In this document: positions 1 to 7,414 of the stretch, one piece after another
Layout of the letters: each line of letters begins with the position of its first letter
Position numbering within the stretch: the stretch's first letter is position 1
Assembly: GCF_001403615.1 (NCBI RefSeq)
Contig: NZ_LN879457.1
Location: 372,001-436,000 of the forward strand
Direction: 5' to 3'
DNA: 64,000 bases
Source of the DNA: Desnuesiella massiliensis
Lineage (GTDB): Bacteria > Bacillota > Clostridia > Clostridiales > Clostridiaceae
Translations under genes and position numbers: made by a program
Notes under the pieces: generated by a model
What the model was told of the DNA's origin: nothing
Databases searched by the model: none
The model's input: only the letters and a program-made list of their open reading frames with translations

Positions 1-151
1 TAATTACATTACCAAGTTTATCTATGTCATATCCTATACCTACGGACACATCCAATTCTTCAATAGGCTGTGATTCTATCTTAAGAGAAAATAGTGTTAT
101 AATAAGAGCTATACTAAGAAGTTTAAAGTATGTAGTTAGTTTAGACTTCAT
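1..151 (-). CDS. GerAC-type germinant receptor subunit, N-terminal fragment (partial)
   Basis: Only the first 50 codons are inside the window; the gene runs off the left edge. The start ATG is at 151 and overlaps the end of the GerAB gene by 11 bases, the usual A-B-C order of germinant receptor operons. A hydrophobic N-terminus is followed by the motif EELDVSVGIGYDID, matching the conserved start of Ger(x)C proteins (family consensus roughly W-D-x-x-E-L-x-x-V-x-x-x-G-I-D). Family members are normally lipoproteins, but no cysteine is visible in the 50 residues seen, so the usual lipobox appears to be missing. Identification rests on position plus this motif. Confidence 0.8.
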   Translation of the reverse strand, partial: MKSKLTTYFKLLSIALIITLFSLKIESQPIEELDVSVGIGYDIDKLGNVI

Positions 152-1235
152 GATTATCATCCTTTTTAAAATATGTAAGTACCAAAATTATTAAAATATA
201 ACTAACATTGAATATAACAGAGATTGGCATTAAATAACTTAAAATTGCTCTTCGTGTTACTTCTTCTTTATATAGAGTAGAAATAAAAGTACATATAACA
301 AACAAAGATATAAATATTATCTTTTTACTCATATCTTTTATAGAGTCTTTAACTATAAAAGTAGCCGCAAAGAAAAAATTTGTTATAGTTTTAATGATTA
401 TGATGCACCAAAGCACTAAAAAAACAAATCTAAAATTACTTATTACCGCAATGCTTATAGCTTTGGGAACCATAGTAATGGGCCAGAGAAATTTAGGAGT
501 AAGATTAATACCTGCAAAATATATAGTAATTAATACAAACCATATATAAATTATTACTGTTATAAATACTGCTTTAAATGAAGCCGATATGGCTTTATTT
601 TTATCTGTTACAAATGGATATATCAAAAAAAAGACCTCAATACCTGTATAAGAAAAAATTGTTTCTTTGGTCGCAGAAATTATATCCTTTAATCCGCAAT
701 CAAATATAGGAAGCAGATTTTTATAATCTCCGCTTTTGAATCCAGCAAGTAGAATAAGAGATAAGAGAATAGTTAAAAAGTATGTTAGTGCATTAACTTT
801 AGCTAGAATTTTTAAATCTTTATATGCTCCATAAGCTGCAGAAAAAATTATAATACTTAATATTTTTATGGGATTTAAAAAATAAGCTATAGAAACAAGA
901 AAAAGATTACTTAGCCCTTGCGATACAGAAGTAATATAAAATATAAAGTTTATTGCAAAAATTAGATTTAGTATTGTTCCTATAAAGGAGCCAAAGCATT
1001 CCTTACTAAGTGCTAATATATTCTTATTTGGAAAGCGTTCAATATAATATCTTGCTAATACAACTATTAATACAGGGTAAATACTTCCTATTAATACTGC
1101 AATCCAGCCACTTTGTTTAGCCTTTTGTACAACTTCATTTGGCAAACTAAAGGCTCCTATCCCAATCATGGAACCTACTAAAAAAAAAGTCAATTGTTTC
1201 GAAGTAATAGTGTTGTTATCTATGTTATTCATCAC
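141..1235 (-). CDS. GerAB-type spore germination protein (membrane permease-like subunit)
   Basis: A 364-residue protein of about ten hydrophobic segments belonging to the spore germination (GerAB/APC-superfamily) permeases. It starts TSKQLTFFLVGSMIGIGAFSLP, with the small-residue-rich first helix typical of the family, and has the FSYTGIEVFFLIYP segment seen in GerAB/GerKB proteins. In known receptors this subunit sits in the spore inner membrane and helps recognise the germinant. Length fits the family. Its start overlaps the end of the GerAA gene by 11 bases, so the two are probably translationally coupled. The germinant cannot be deduced from sequence. Confidence 0.93.
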   Translation of the reverse strand: MMNNIDNNTITSKQLTFFLVGSMIGIGAFSLPNEVVQKAKQSGWIAVLIGSIYPVLIVVLARYYIERFPNKNILALSKECFGSFIGTILNLIFAINFIFYITSVSQGLSNLFLVSIAYFLNPIKILSIIIFSAAYGAYKDLKILAKVNALTYFLTILLSLILLAGFKSGDYKNLLPIFDCGLKDIISATKETIFSYTGIEVFFLIYPFVTDKNKAISASFKAVFITVIIYIWFVLITIYFAGINLTPKFLWPITMVPKAISIAVISNFRFVFLVLWCIIIIKTITNFFFAATFIVKDSIKDMSKKIIFISLFVICTFISTLYKEEVTRRAILSYLMPISVIFNVSYILIILVLTYFKKDDNHEV

Positions 1236-2712
1236 TATCCCTCCTAAATTTCTTTCTAAAATCAGTTTGCCTTATAGGATTTTTATTTGGTATAGATTCA
1301 GGTCTTTTATTCATCTTCCATATAGGTACTCTTATAAATATATCTCTTAAATCTCTATAATTTGTTATATTGAAATAAGGAACTCCAAAGCTTTTTAATG
1401 AAAACAAATGAACTATTAATAGATACCATCCTACTGAAAAGCCTATGACTCCAAAAATATTTGATAATATAAGCATTATGAGGGAAACTAATCTGATAGA
1501 AAGTGCCATTTGATAATTTGGGACTATAAAGGTTCCAGCCGTAGTGACTCCAATAATAAGGATTGTAGCCTGACTTACCATTCTTGCCTCAATAGCCGCA
1601 GTACCTATAATTAATCCGCCAACAACACTCAAGGTTTGAGCTATTTTTGATGGAAGTCTTAAACCACCTTCTCTAAGAAGTTCTACAACAAAAATCATTG
1701 CTAAAATTTCCATAAAAGGAGTAAGAGCAATTCCTCGCCTTGTTCGGATAATAGGTATTAAAAACTTAATTGGAATAAGTTCTGAATTAAATTTAATTAA
1801 TATTAAGTAAATAGAAGGAAGCGAAATAACCATGATTGTCCCGAGCAATCTAATAAATCTTGCTATAGTCCCTACAAGAGTTCGTTCATAATGATCTTCT
1901 ACAGTTTGGAAAAATTCCGGCAAAACTGTAGGCACACTTATTACGTAAGGAGTACCATCTAATATTACAGCTATCCTGCCTTCTAGAATATTTGCAGAGA
2001 TTACATCCGGTCTTTCTGAGCCATAGATTTGAGGGAAAATACTATAGGTGTATTCTTCAATACACTGTTCAATGATACCTGTTGATAAGACGCCATCCAT
2101 ATCTATAAGCTCCAGCCTATTTTTTAAATCTGCTAATATGTCTTTATCTACTATATCATCAATGTAAGCAATAGCTATATCTGTTTGTGTACGTCTTCCA
2201 GTTTCAATATTTTCAATTATTAAATTTCTATCCTTTATTTTATTTTTAAGAAGGGATACATTAATCTCAATACTCTCAACAAAGCCATCACGTGGACCAT
2301 GAATAGCAACTTCATTTTCAGGTTCCGATACATTCCTATGAGGTATTTTAGTAGTATCAAGAATAATAAATTCTTCAACTCCATCTATCAAAATTACTGT
2401 TTTACCTCTTTTTAGGTTATAGCAAGCTCTTTGTATATCCGTATCAACTGTAGCATTGCTAATAGCTATATGCTTTTCTATTAGATAGTAAGCTATATTA
2501 GGATTTTTATTTAAGTCTTCCTTAATATCAATCATTAATGGTCTTAGAATATCTCTGTCTATAATATTCTTATCAACAATATTATCAAGATATATAATTA
2601 CTCCATGAATAGTCTCCTTGTTTCCAATTAAAAATTTTCTAACTACAGGAGTAGCACTAGGAATTTGCTTTAATATTTCCTGTATTCTATTTTCAATTTT
2701 TAATTTATCCAT
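1225..2712 (-). CDS. GerAA-type spore germination receptor subunit
   Basis: A 495-residue protein with a soluble N-terminal half (about residues 1-285), then several transmembrane helices (about 290-450) and a short basic tail. The family-typical segments ENEVAIHGPRDGFVES, NRLELIDMDGVLSTG, SERPDVISANILEGR and PFMEILAMIFVVELLREGGLRLP are all present; they define the GerA family. The ATG is preceded by GTGGTGA at a suitable distance. It is the first gene of a three-gene minus-strand operon (A, B, C). Such operons are normally transcribed in the forespore late in sporulation; I could not pick out a convincing sigma-G promoter. Confidence 0.95.
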   Translation of the reverse strand: MDKLKIENRIQEILKQIPSATPVVRKFLIGNKETIHGVIIYLDNIVDKNIIDRDILRPLMIDIKEDLNKNPNIAYYLIEKHIAISNATVDTDIQRACYNLKRGKTVILIDGVEEFIILDTTKIPHRNVSEPENEVAIHGPRDGFVESIEINVSLLKNKIKDRNLIIENIETGRRTQTDIAIAYIDDIVDKDILADLKNRLELIDMDGVLSTGIIEQCIEEYTYSIFPQIYGSERPDVISANILEGRIAVILDGTPYVISVPTVLPEFFQTVEDHYERTLVGTIARFIRLLGTIMVISLPSIYLILIKFNSELIPIKFLIPIIRTRRGIALTPFMEILAMIFVVELLREGGLRLPSKIAQTLSVVGGLIIGTAAIEARMVSQATILIIGVTTAGTFIVPNYQMALSIRLVSLIMLILSNIFGVIGFSVGWYLLIVHLFSLKSFGVPYFNITNYRDLRDIFIRVPIWKMNKRPESIPNKNPIRQTDFRKKFRRDSDE

Positions 2713-2783
2713 ATGAAATCACCACATCTAAATATTTATCAAATAAATTATTTGCATATTACAAAAAACTTATACTAGAAACT

Positions 2784-2809
2784 AAAAACGAGAGCTTTTA
2801 TACTCTCGC
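2784..2809 (-). terminator. Rho-independent terminator after the flavoprotein operon
   Basis: On the minus strand GCGAGAG and CTCTCG form a short stem followed by a T-run (TTTTT). It lies about 160 bases past the stop of the 2969 gene and upstream of the germination operon, so it probably ends the marR-flavoprotein transcript. Confidence 0.6.
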
Positions 2810-2968
2810 TTTATATTAAAACAACTAAATAAATTTATAACATTATCTTAGGCATTAGTATTGAACCTTATAAGTTTATATATTTTTGCATTCCTAGTGC
2901 ATAAAATTGGTTCATCTATTAAAAGACAATAATTGTTTTGAAAGATTGTAAGATATATATTTAGTAAT

Positions 2969-3535
2969 CTATCTATCTGCTATGTGTAAGCCAAGCGCAT
3001 AAGCTTTACTTAATATATTTTTATTATTTTTTGTAGAATTCCTTTCAAATGCTTTTGTAGAAACTAGTGTCTTATAGTGCTCCAACCCCATTCCTTTTAA
3101 ATGTTTAGCTGTATATTTAAAATATTTATTAAATAAAAATGAAAATGGAGCTGCTTGGGTGAAAACCATTATTAAATTTTTCTTACCAAACCTAGGTTTG
3201 TGATTTGCCTTATCTATTTCTGTAAGTGGATATAGCCTATCTAATAAAAGTTTTGTTTGGGCAGATACTTGGCATATATATACCGGAGACCCTATTACTA
3301 CATACTCTGCTTTTTTTATTTCTTCATAGATTTCTTGCATGTCATCTTTTATAGCGCAATCATGAATCTTTCTACAATACAAACAACCCTGACAACCTCT
3401 GATATTCATATCGTTTAAAGAAAATTTCTTTACGCTTACGTTCTTAGATTCTGCTCCATTTAAAATTTCTTGTACAATAGTATCTACATTTCCGTTTTTT
3501 CTTGGACTACCTATAAATGCAACTATTTTAGCCAT
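2969..3535 (-). CDS. NAD(P)H-dependent flavin oxidoreductase (flavodoxin fold)
   Basis: A 188-residue protein of the NADPH-dependent FMN reductase / iron-sulfur flavoprotein-like family. The N-terminal FIGSPRKNGNVD motif is the FMN phosphate-binding loop; residues around 48-61 hold the CQGCLYC...C cluster common in this family; VVIGSPVYICQVSAQTKLLLDRL is the second FMN-binding segment. It most likely passes electrons from NAD(P)H to small oxidised compounds such as quinones or nitro-compounds. It begins two bases after the stop of the MarR gene with GGAGAAG as ribosome site, so it is co-transcribed and probably a MarR-controlled stress enzyme. The physiological substrate is unknown. Confidence 0.85.
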   Translation of the reverse strand: MAKIVAFIGSPRKNGNVDTIVQEILNGAESKNVSVKKFSLNDMNIRGCQGCLYCRKIHDCAIKDDMQEIYEEIKKAEYVVIGSPVYICQVSAQTKLLLDRLYPLTEIDKANHKPRFGKKNLIMVFTQAAPFSFLFNKYFKYTAKHLKGMGLEHYKTLVSTKAFERNSTKNNKNILSKAYALGLHIADR

Positions 3536-3536
3536 A

Positions 3537-3986
3537 TTAATCTTCTCCTAATTCGTTTATTTCTTCTAAGTTAATATAAATTCTAGATAAATAATTTTCA
3601 AATTTATTTATATCTTCTTCGCTAAATCCTTTATAATATATTTTTTCCATTTGATATACAATACTTTCATATATATTAACAGATTCTTTTGCTTTTTCTG
3701 TAATAGAGATCAAAGTAAGTCTTTTATCTAATTCACTAGTTTTCTTGATTATATATCCATTAAAATATAATCTATCTAGCATACTGGTAAGAGTTGATTT
3801 ACTTACTGACAGTTCATTACATAATTCATTTATAGACATTTCTTTAAATCTGCTCAATATAAATAGTATTCTGCCTTGAGCATTATTAATATGTAATAAC
3901 TTATTCTTTCTAATTAGCTTTGTGAAAACTCTTCCAGATAAAAAATTTACTTTATTTATTAATAGTCCTCCCAATTTATTGCTCAT
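3537..3986 (-). CDS. MarR-family transcriptional regulator
   Basis: A 149-residue winged-helix protein. The middle part (MSINELCNELSVSKSTLTSMLDRLYFNGYI) is the MarR recognition helix region, followed by the wing KKTSELDKRLTLISITEKA with the typical D-x-R. MarR proteins bind palindromic operators as dimers and release on binding phenolic or oxidised ligands. Here a perfect palindrome overlaps the gene's own -10 region, so autorepression is the natural inference, and the downstream flavin reductase is the likely effector gene. Confidence 0.92.
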   Translation of the reverse strand: MSNKLGGLLINKVNFLSGRVFTKLIRKNKLLHINNAQGRILFILSRFKEMSINELCNELSVSKSTLTSMLDRLYFNGYIIKKTSELDKRLTLISITEKAKESVNIYESIVYQMEKIYYKGFSEEDINKFENYLSRIYINLEEINELGED

Positions 3987-4012
3987 TGCTTCCTCCTATA
4001 TTTAAAAACACT

Positions 4013-4065
4013 AATAAAATAGTACTATATAGTACTATTTTATTTTTAATACTATAGCTTGTCAA
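4013..4065 (-). promoter_or_regulatory. Promoter and 32-bp palindromic operator of the marR-flavoprotein operon
   Basis: On the minus strand TTGACA (4065-4060), a 17-base spacer and TAAAAT (4042-4037) form a near-consensus sigma-A promoter. A perfect 32-bp palindrome (arms AATAAAATAGTACTAT and its complement, 4013-4044) covers the -10 box and the expected start of transcription. A bound MarR dimer would block RNA polymerase here. Confidence 0.85.
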
Positions 4066-4159
4066 TGCATGAATTGAAACAAATTTATTATAGGACTAAT
4101 ATATTTATAAAGGCTCTCATTAGAGCTAAATTTATTAGGTTATACCAAAAACTATAGGA

Positions 4160-4745
4160 TAAAGGAAAATATCGTTAATCAAGTATCAGCACTTAATCAA
4201 GGTATAATTTCAACAGTAAATGCAGTTATAAGATTACAAACTAATATTCTTAATCAAATTCTATCTTGTAAAGCTTTTAGCTATACTTATCCCTTAAATC
4301 TTGATCATGTTATAGGGAAGCACATACATATGTAAATATTCTCAATAGACTTCAAAACAATGGCGACAAAGACGTTAAGCTAAAAGAACTTATACAAGAA
4401 GAAATCTTTTAGAATGATATAATGGAAGGACAAGCTAAGTTTATAAGAGGATATTTAGATTCCTCTGAAACTAAGCTAATTAAAAAAGCTAATGAATTTG
4501 CTGAAGAATTGAGAAGCGTGAAGAAAAGACGAAGTCACTTACAAATAATCCAAGCAATCTCAAGTCAGTAACCGATGATAGCTATAGCTTGTAACAGAAT
4601 TAAGAAACCTTAAAAGGCAAGGAACAGAAGGTTTGCTATATTGTAAAATAAAAGCTATTATGCCTGCTCTGTTAGCAGATCATGTAACCAGAGAAGCAAA
4701 CTATTATTTAAGATTACTTCGTGATTCAAAAACTTCCAGATAAAT
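4160..4745 (+). pseudogene. Decayed DUF2935-family gene
   Basis: Translated fragments match the DUF2935 family (ferritin/hemerythrin-like helical proteins of clostridia and bacilli) but are broken by stops and frame changes. Recognisable pieces in order: NAVIRLQTNIL near 4215, NILNRLQNNGDKDVKLKELIQEEIF then a TAG where the family has Trp (about 4335-4412), MEGQAKFIRGYLDSSETKLIKKANEFAEEL (about 4422-4510), and LLADHVTREANYYLRLLRDS (about 4672-4730). No intact start or continuous frame remains. The original protein's function is unknown. Confidence 0.7.
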
Positions 4746-4905
4746 ATTCTAATGCTGCTTTTAGCTCGCCATTATCTAATCCTAGTTCTTCTTGCATTAA
4801 TACTACATATTGAGGGTAAAAAGACAAGGCGTGTCACTCATGAGGGCTACAATATGTTTAATATGTTCAAACTTTTCAACTTTTACATTGCTTGAGGATA
4901 CACTT
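4739..4905 (-). pseudogene. Short unidentified coding remnant
   Basis: On the minus strand two short stretches in different frames look protein-like: VEKFEHIKHIVALM (about 4890-4840) and YPQYVVLMQEELGLDNGELKAALEYL (4818-4741). There is no start codon, ribosome site or continuous frame. The second piece is loosely reminiscent of ferritin-like spore or catalase proteins, but I cannot name a family. It is listed only so that the gap is not read as empty. Confidence 0.25.
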
Positions 4906-4913
4906 AAGGTAAT

Positions 4914-5261
4914 TTAATCAATCCCTACTGCATTATGCGCACCTTGATAGGGAATAACTTGAAGCTTTATTATAAAATAGAATGTTCGATACCCATTAGG
5001 CCTATCAATGCTTAGAATTTCAGCCACTGGATCTACTGCATAATACTTACCATAATAGTCATCCACAGCCTTTTGAATATACGGAGTGAGCATTGTCATA
5101 AATATATCTTGGTAAAGTTCTTCTTTAGATCCTTGTGGTGCAATATATGTATCGCTTTGATTTGGTACCATACAGTCTAAGAGTTCTATGGCATTAACAA
5201 AAGTGGATGTTCCAAACAAAATCACTGCAAGTAAATAAATAATTAACACCATTTTTTTCAT
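4914..5261 (-). pseudogene. DUF3888 secreted protein, truncated copy
   Basis: Nearly identical to the intact gene at 13925-14296. A signal peptide (MKKMVLIIYLLAVILFGTS... ending FVNA) precedes the DUF3888 core with LYQDIFMTMLTPYIQKAVDDYYGKYY and QGAHNAVGID. It ends at a TAA exactly where the intact copy has CAA (Gln), so the last seven residues are lost. Its 5' side is also altered: 13 bases upstream of the ATG the sequence jumps into DnaD-homologous DNA, so the ribosome site and promoter of the intact copy are gone. It is therefore probably not expressed in its native way. The function of DUF3888 is unknown. Confidence 0.75.
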
Positions 5262-5268
5262 AATCGTC

Positions 5269-5625
5269 ATTGCTTTAAGTAGTTTTATTAGCCAATGGCA
5301 GAATTCTGCAATCATTAAAACAAACTGTGTTTATAGTTTGTTCATCTATGCCCCAGGTCATACCAATTATTAAGCACCATTTCTATATCCAAAATTCCTT
5401 GCATTATGCTTTACTGCTTCATCTATGGCTAAAATAATAACTCCAGTCCTACATCCTCAGTACAATACAATATTTTTTAATACTCCATTGGTGTCATAGG
5501 GGGAATACTATTGTTAAAAGCATCAATAACCTCACTGATATTCTCCTTTGTTTTTAAATTACCCCGGGCAGCCTCCATATATTCTTCTACTTCTTGTTCT
5601 ACTTCTTCTTCCTCATGTGTATCCA
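5269..5625 (-). pseudogene. Remnant of the 3' end of a DnaD-like phage replication gene
   Basis: This segment is clearly homologous to 16134-16490, the C-terminal coding part and downstream flank of the DnaD-domain gene at 16230. Encoded pieces include EEYMEAA, EVIDAFNN and PPMTPMEY, after which GAA has become TAA. Unlike the longer copy it keeps the Trp codon in NNWYDLGHR. The homology breaks on one side inside the glutamate-rich repeat and on the other at the DUF3888 start. It is dead DNA but useful for reconstructing the local rearrangement. Confidence 0.85.
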
Positions 5626-5639
5626 CCTTTTAAGCTCTT

Positions 5640-5820
5640 TCTAAAAACAATAAATCTTTTCCCTTAAATAATAAATGTTTTCCATAATCCTTGGACGGAG
5701 CGCAGGAGGGACTGAATTTCCGTTCAGGGATCTATTTGTTTGTAAGGAAAAGATTTAATGGGTAAAGGTTAAGAAAAATGAATATAACTTGAAAATTTAA
5801 CCATAATAATTATAAGAAAA
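5640..5820. other. Intergenic region with a GC-rich block
   Basis: Most of this gap is AT-rich, but about 5690-5735 is markedly GC-richer and includes GGACGGAGCGCAGGAGGGAC followed by a small hairpin (CTGAA...TTCAG). A minus-strand frame through it gives a short unbroken piece (roughly 5735-5635) ending LLFKGKDLLFLERA, with a stop just upstream and no start. I recognise neither a riboswitch class nor a gene here; it may be debris from the adjacent rearrangement. Confidence 0.3.
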
Positions 5821-5838
5821 AGGAGGTGTACAGGTATA

Positions 5839-6231
5839 ATGAAAAAAGTAATATGTAGCATAATTATTTTAATTAATATAATCAGTCCTAATATATTAGG
5901 TTTTAATACTATTGCAAAAGCAGAAAATGGAGCAACAATAACTCAAACTGAGCAATATCCAAGTTATTGCAAAGAAGCCTTATTATCATTATTATATCCA
6001 TATATATCTAATGCAGTTAATGAGTATTATAATAATTCAAAGCAATTTGATATTTATGACGCAGAAATACTTAGTATTAAAAAAATTGGTGAAAAATTTC
6101 AATTTAGAGTAGTTGTACAAATAGAAACTTATACTGGTCCACATAATCCACCAGGGGGTAGAGATACAATAACTATAAGTACAGGTCCTATGGGGACAAA
6201 AGTCGTCAACTATATTCATAAAGAAAAATAG
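5839..6231 (+). CDS. Secreted DUF3888-family protein
   Basis: A 130-residue protein with a signal peptide (MKKVICSIIILINIIS... cleavage likely after AKA near residue 28) and a DUF3888 core: EALLSLLYPYISNAVNEYYNN, then the PHNPPGGRDTITIS segment corresponding to the family's G-x-H-N...D-x-I-T-I signature. The ribosome site AGGAGGTG lies 10 bases before the ATG. It is a diverged paralogue of the other DUF3888 genes in the window. It stands alone between remnants and a terminator, so it is a single-gene unit. The role is unknown; secretion is inferred from the signal peptide. Confidence 0.8.
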   Translation: MKKVICSIIILINIISPNILGFNTIAKAENGATITQTEQYPSYCKEALLSLLYPYISNAVNEYYNNSKQFDIYDAEILSIKKIGEKFQFRVVVQIETYTGPHNPPGGRDTITISTGPMGTKVVNYIHKEK

Positions 6232-6237
6232 ATATAT

Positions 6238-6272
6238 AAAAAAATCCATATTTATTAATTATGGATTTTTTT
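6238..6272 (+). terminator. Rho-independent terminator after the DUF3888 gene
   Basis: Inverted repeat AAAAAAATCCATA / TATGGATTTTTTT with a 9-base loop, starting six bases after the stop codon. The A and T runs on both sides would let it work in either direction. Confidence 0.8.
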
Positions 6273-6515
6273 ATATTACATATTACATAGGAAGATTATA
6301 TTTTTCTGCAATACTTGATTTTATTATGAACACATTGTAAAATTAGTTAAATATTTCATAGATACATAGTAATTTATTCAAGTTCTAAAAAATATTAATG
6401 AAAATACTAGTGATTTATTGTTATCAATAATTTATTTTAAGAGATTTTTATCAACCTTAGCTATATTTATTGAATAGAAATTTAGTATATATATAATCAT
6501 TTAAAGTACATATAT

Positions 6516-6556
6516 AAAAAGCTACGTTATGGAAGTTCGTATCCGCGTGGCTTTTT
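6516..6556 (+). terminator. Orphan terminator-like hairpin in a gene-free gap
   Basis: AAAAAGCTACG pairs with CGTGGCTTTTT around an 18-base loop, giving a GC-rich stem with a T-run. No coding region is visible between 6273 and 6515 that it would end, so it may finish a small RNA or be a leftover. The rest of 6273-6754 holds the two-component promoter region and nothing else I can support. Confidence 0.45.
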
Positions 6557-6629
6557 CTTCGTATGTTAGAAGAATTGATAACATACACCTGAAAAGGAAT
6601 ATATTATTTAAATGATAAGTATCTAAAAC

Positions 6630-6683
6630 TTTACAATAATTTTACATTTAAGATAAATTTCTCATATATTAATTGTTTATAAT
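6630..6683 (+). promoter_or_regulatory. Candidate response-regulator operator and promoter of the two-component operon
   Basis: TTTACA occurs twice in direct repeat, 11 bases apart (6630-6635 and 6641-6646), the geometry used by OmpR/PhoB-type regulators. A TATAAT lies at 6678-6683 with a poor -35, as expected for an activator-dependent promoter. The same repeat and similar flanking sequence occur at 9678, in front of the ABC transporter genes. Autoregulation is inferred. Confidence 0.55.
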
Positions 6684-6754
6684 ATAGACTTCTGGTTAAC
6701 TAATAATAGTAGTCCTCATTAAATAAAATAATAATATTACTGGGGGTAATATAT

Positions 6755-7411
6755 TTGAAACAAAAAATTTTAATAGTAGAAGATGATTTAGCTATATCAA
6801 GATTAATAAAATTAAATTTAGATATTGCCAATTATGATTCTAAAGAAGTGTATGATGGCTTGGAAGCAATTAATATTATTGAAAAAGAGCAGTTTGATTT
6901 GATACTACTAGATGTTATGCTACCTAATATTGATGGCTTTACTATAATGACGAAGATAGAGCACTTAAACATTCCCGTTATATTTTTGACGGCTAAAAAC
7001 TCACTTTTTGATAAAGTTAATGGGCTGAAATTAGGAGCGCAAGATTATATTGTTAAACCCTTTGAAGCAATGGAATTGTTAGCAAGAATTGAAACAGTAC
7101 TTAGAAGATACGGAAAAGTTAAGGATATTTTGGAAATTAAAGATATAAAAATATACCTAAAAGAAAGAATAGTTAAAAAAAATGGTCAATTAGTAGATTT
7201 GACTCTCAAGGAATATGAATTATTGCTTATATTGATGAAAAATAAAAACATAGCCTTAACAAGGGAAATGCTATTGGAGAGTGTCTGGCAGTTTGATTAC
7301 TTTGGAGGTACTAGAACTGTTGATATGCATATTGGGGCAGTTCGAAAAAAACTGGATCTAAATGATAATATTAAGACAGTTTATAAAATTGGCTACCGGT
7401 TGGAGGATTAA
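6755..7411 (+). CDS. OmpR/PhoB-family response regulator
   Basis: A 218-residue protein with a receiver domain (residues 1-115; acidic pocket EDD at 9-11, phospho-acceptor Asp53 in LILLDVMLPN, KPFEA near 100) and a C-terminal winged-helix DNA-binding domain with LTLKEYELLLILMKN and RTVDMHIGAVRKKL. It starts at TTG with GGGGGT eight bases upstream. The sensor kinase begins just past its stop, so the two form one operon. OmpR-type proteins bind direct repeats; such repeats lie upstream of this gene and of the ABC transporter genes at 9.8 kb. Confidence 0.95.
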   Translation: MKQKILIVEDDLAISRLIKLNLDIANYDSKEVYDGLEAINIIEKEQFDLILLDVMLPNIDGFTIMTKIEHLNIPVIFLTAKNSLFDKVNGLKLGAQDYIVKPFEAMELLARIETVLRRYGKVKDILEIKDIKIYLKERIVKKNGQLVDLTLKEYELLLILMKNKNIALTREMLLESVWQFDYFGGTRTVDMHIGAVRKKLDLNDNIKTVYKIGYRLED

Positions 7412-7414
7412 TTG

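Noticed and set aside
1168..1350. Short plus-strand frame across the gerAB/gerAA junction
   Set aside because: It is antisense to two clear germination genes, has no ribosome site, and resembles nothing known.
4737..4830. Calling the minus-strand YPQYVVLMQEELG piece a catalase or coat protein
   Set aside because: Too short, no start, and similarity is only impressionistic.
6037..6249. Minus-strand frame opposite the DUF3888 gene
   Set aside because: It runs through the plus-strand terminator and is low-complexity; the plus-strand gene has a ribosome site and signal peptide.
6516..6556. Riboswitch or loxP-like site
   Set aside because: The stem has a plain terminator form and the loop matches no riboswitch or recombination site I know.
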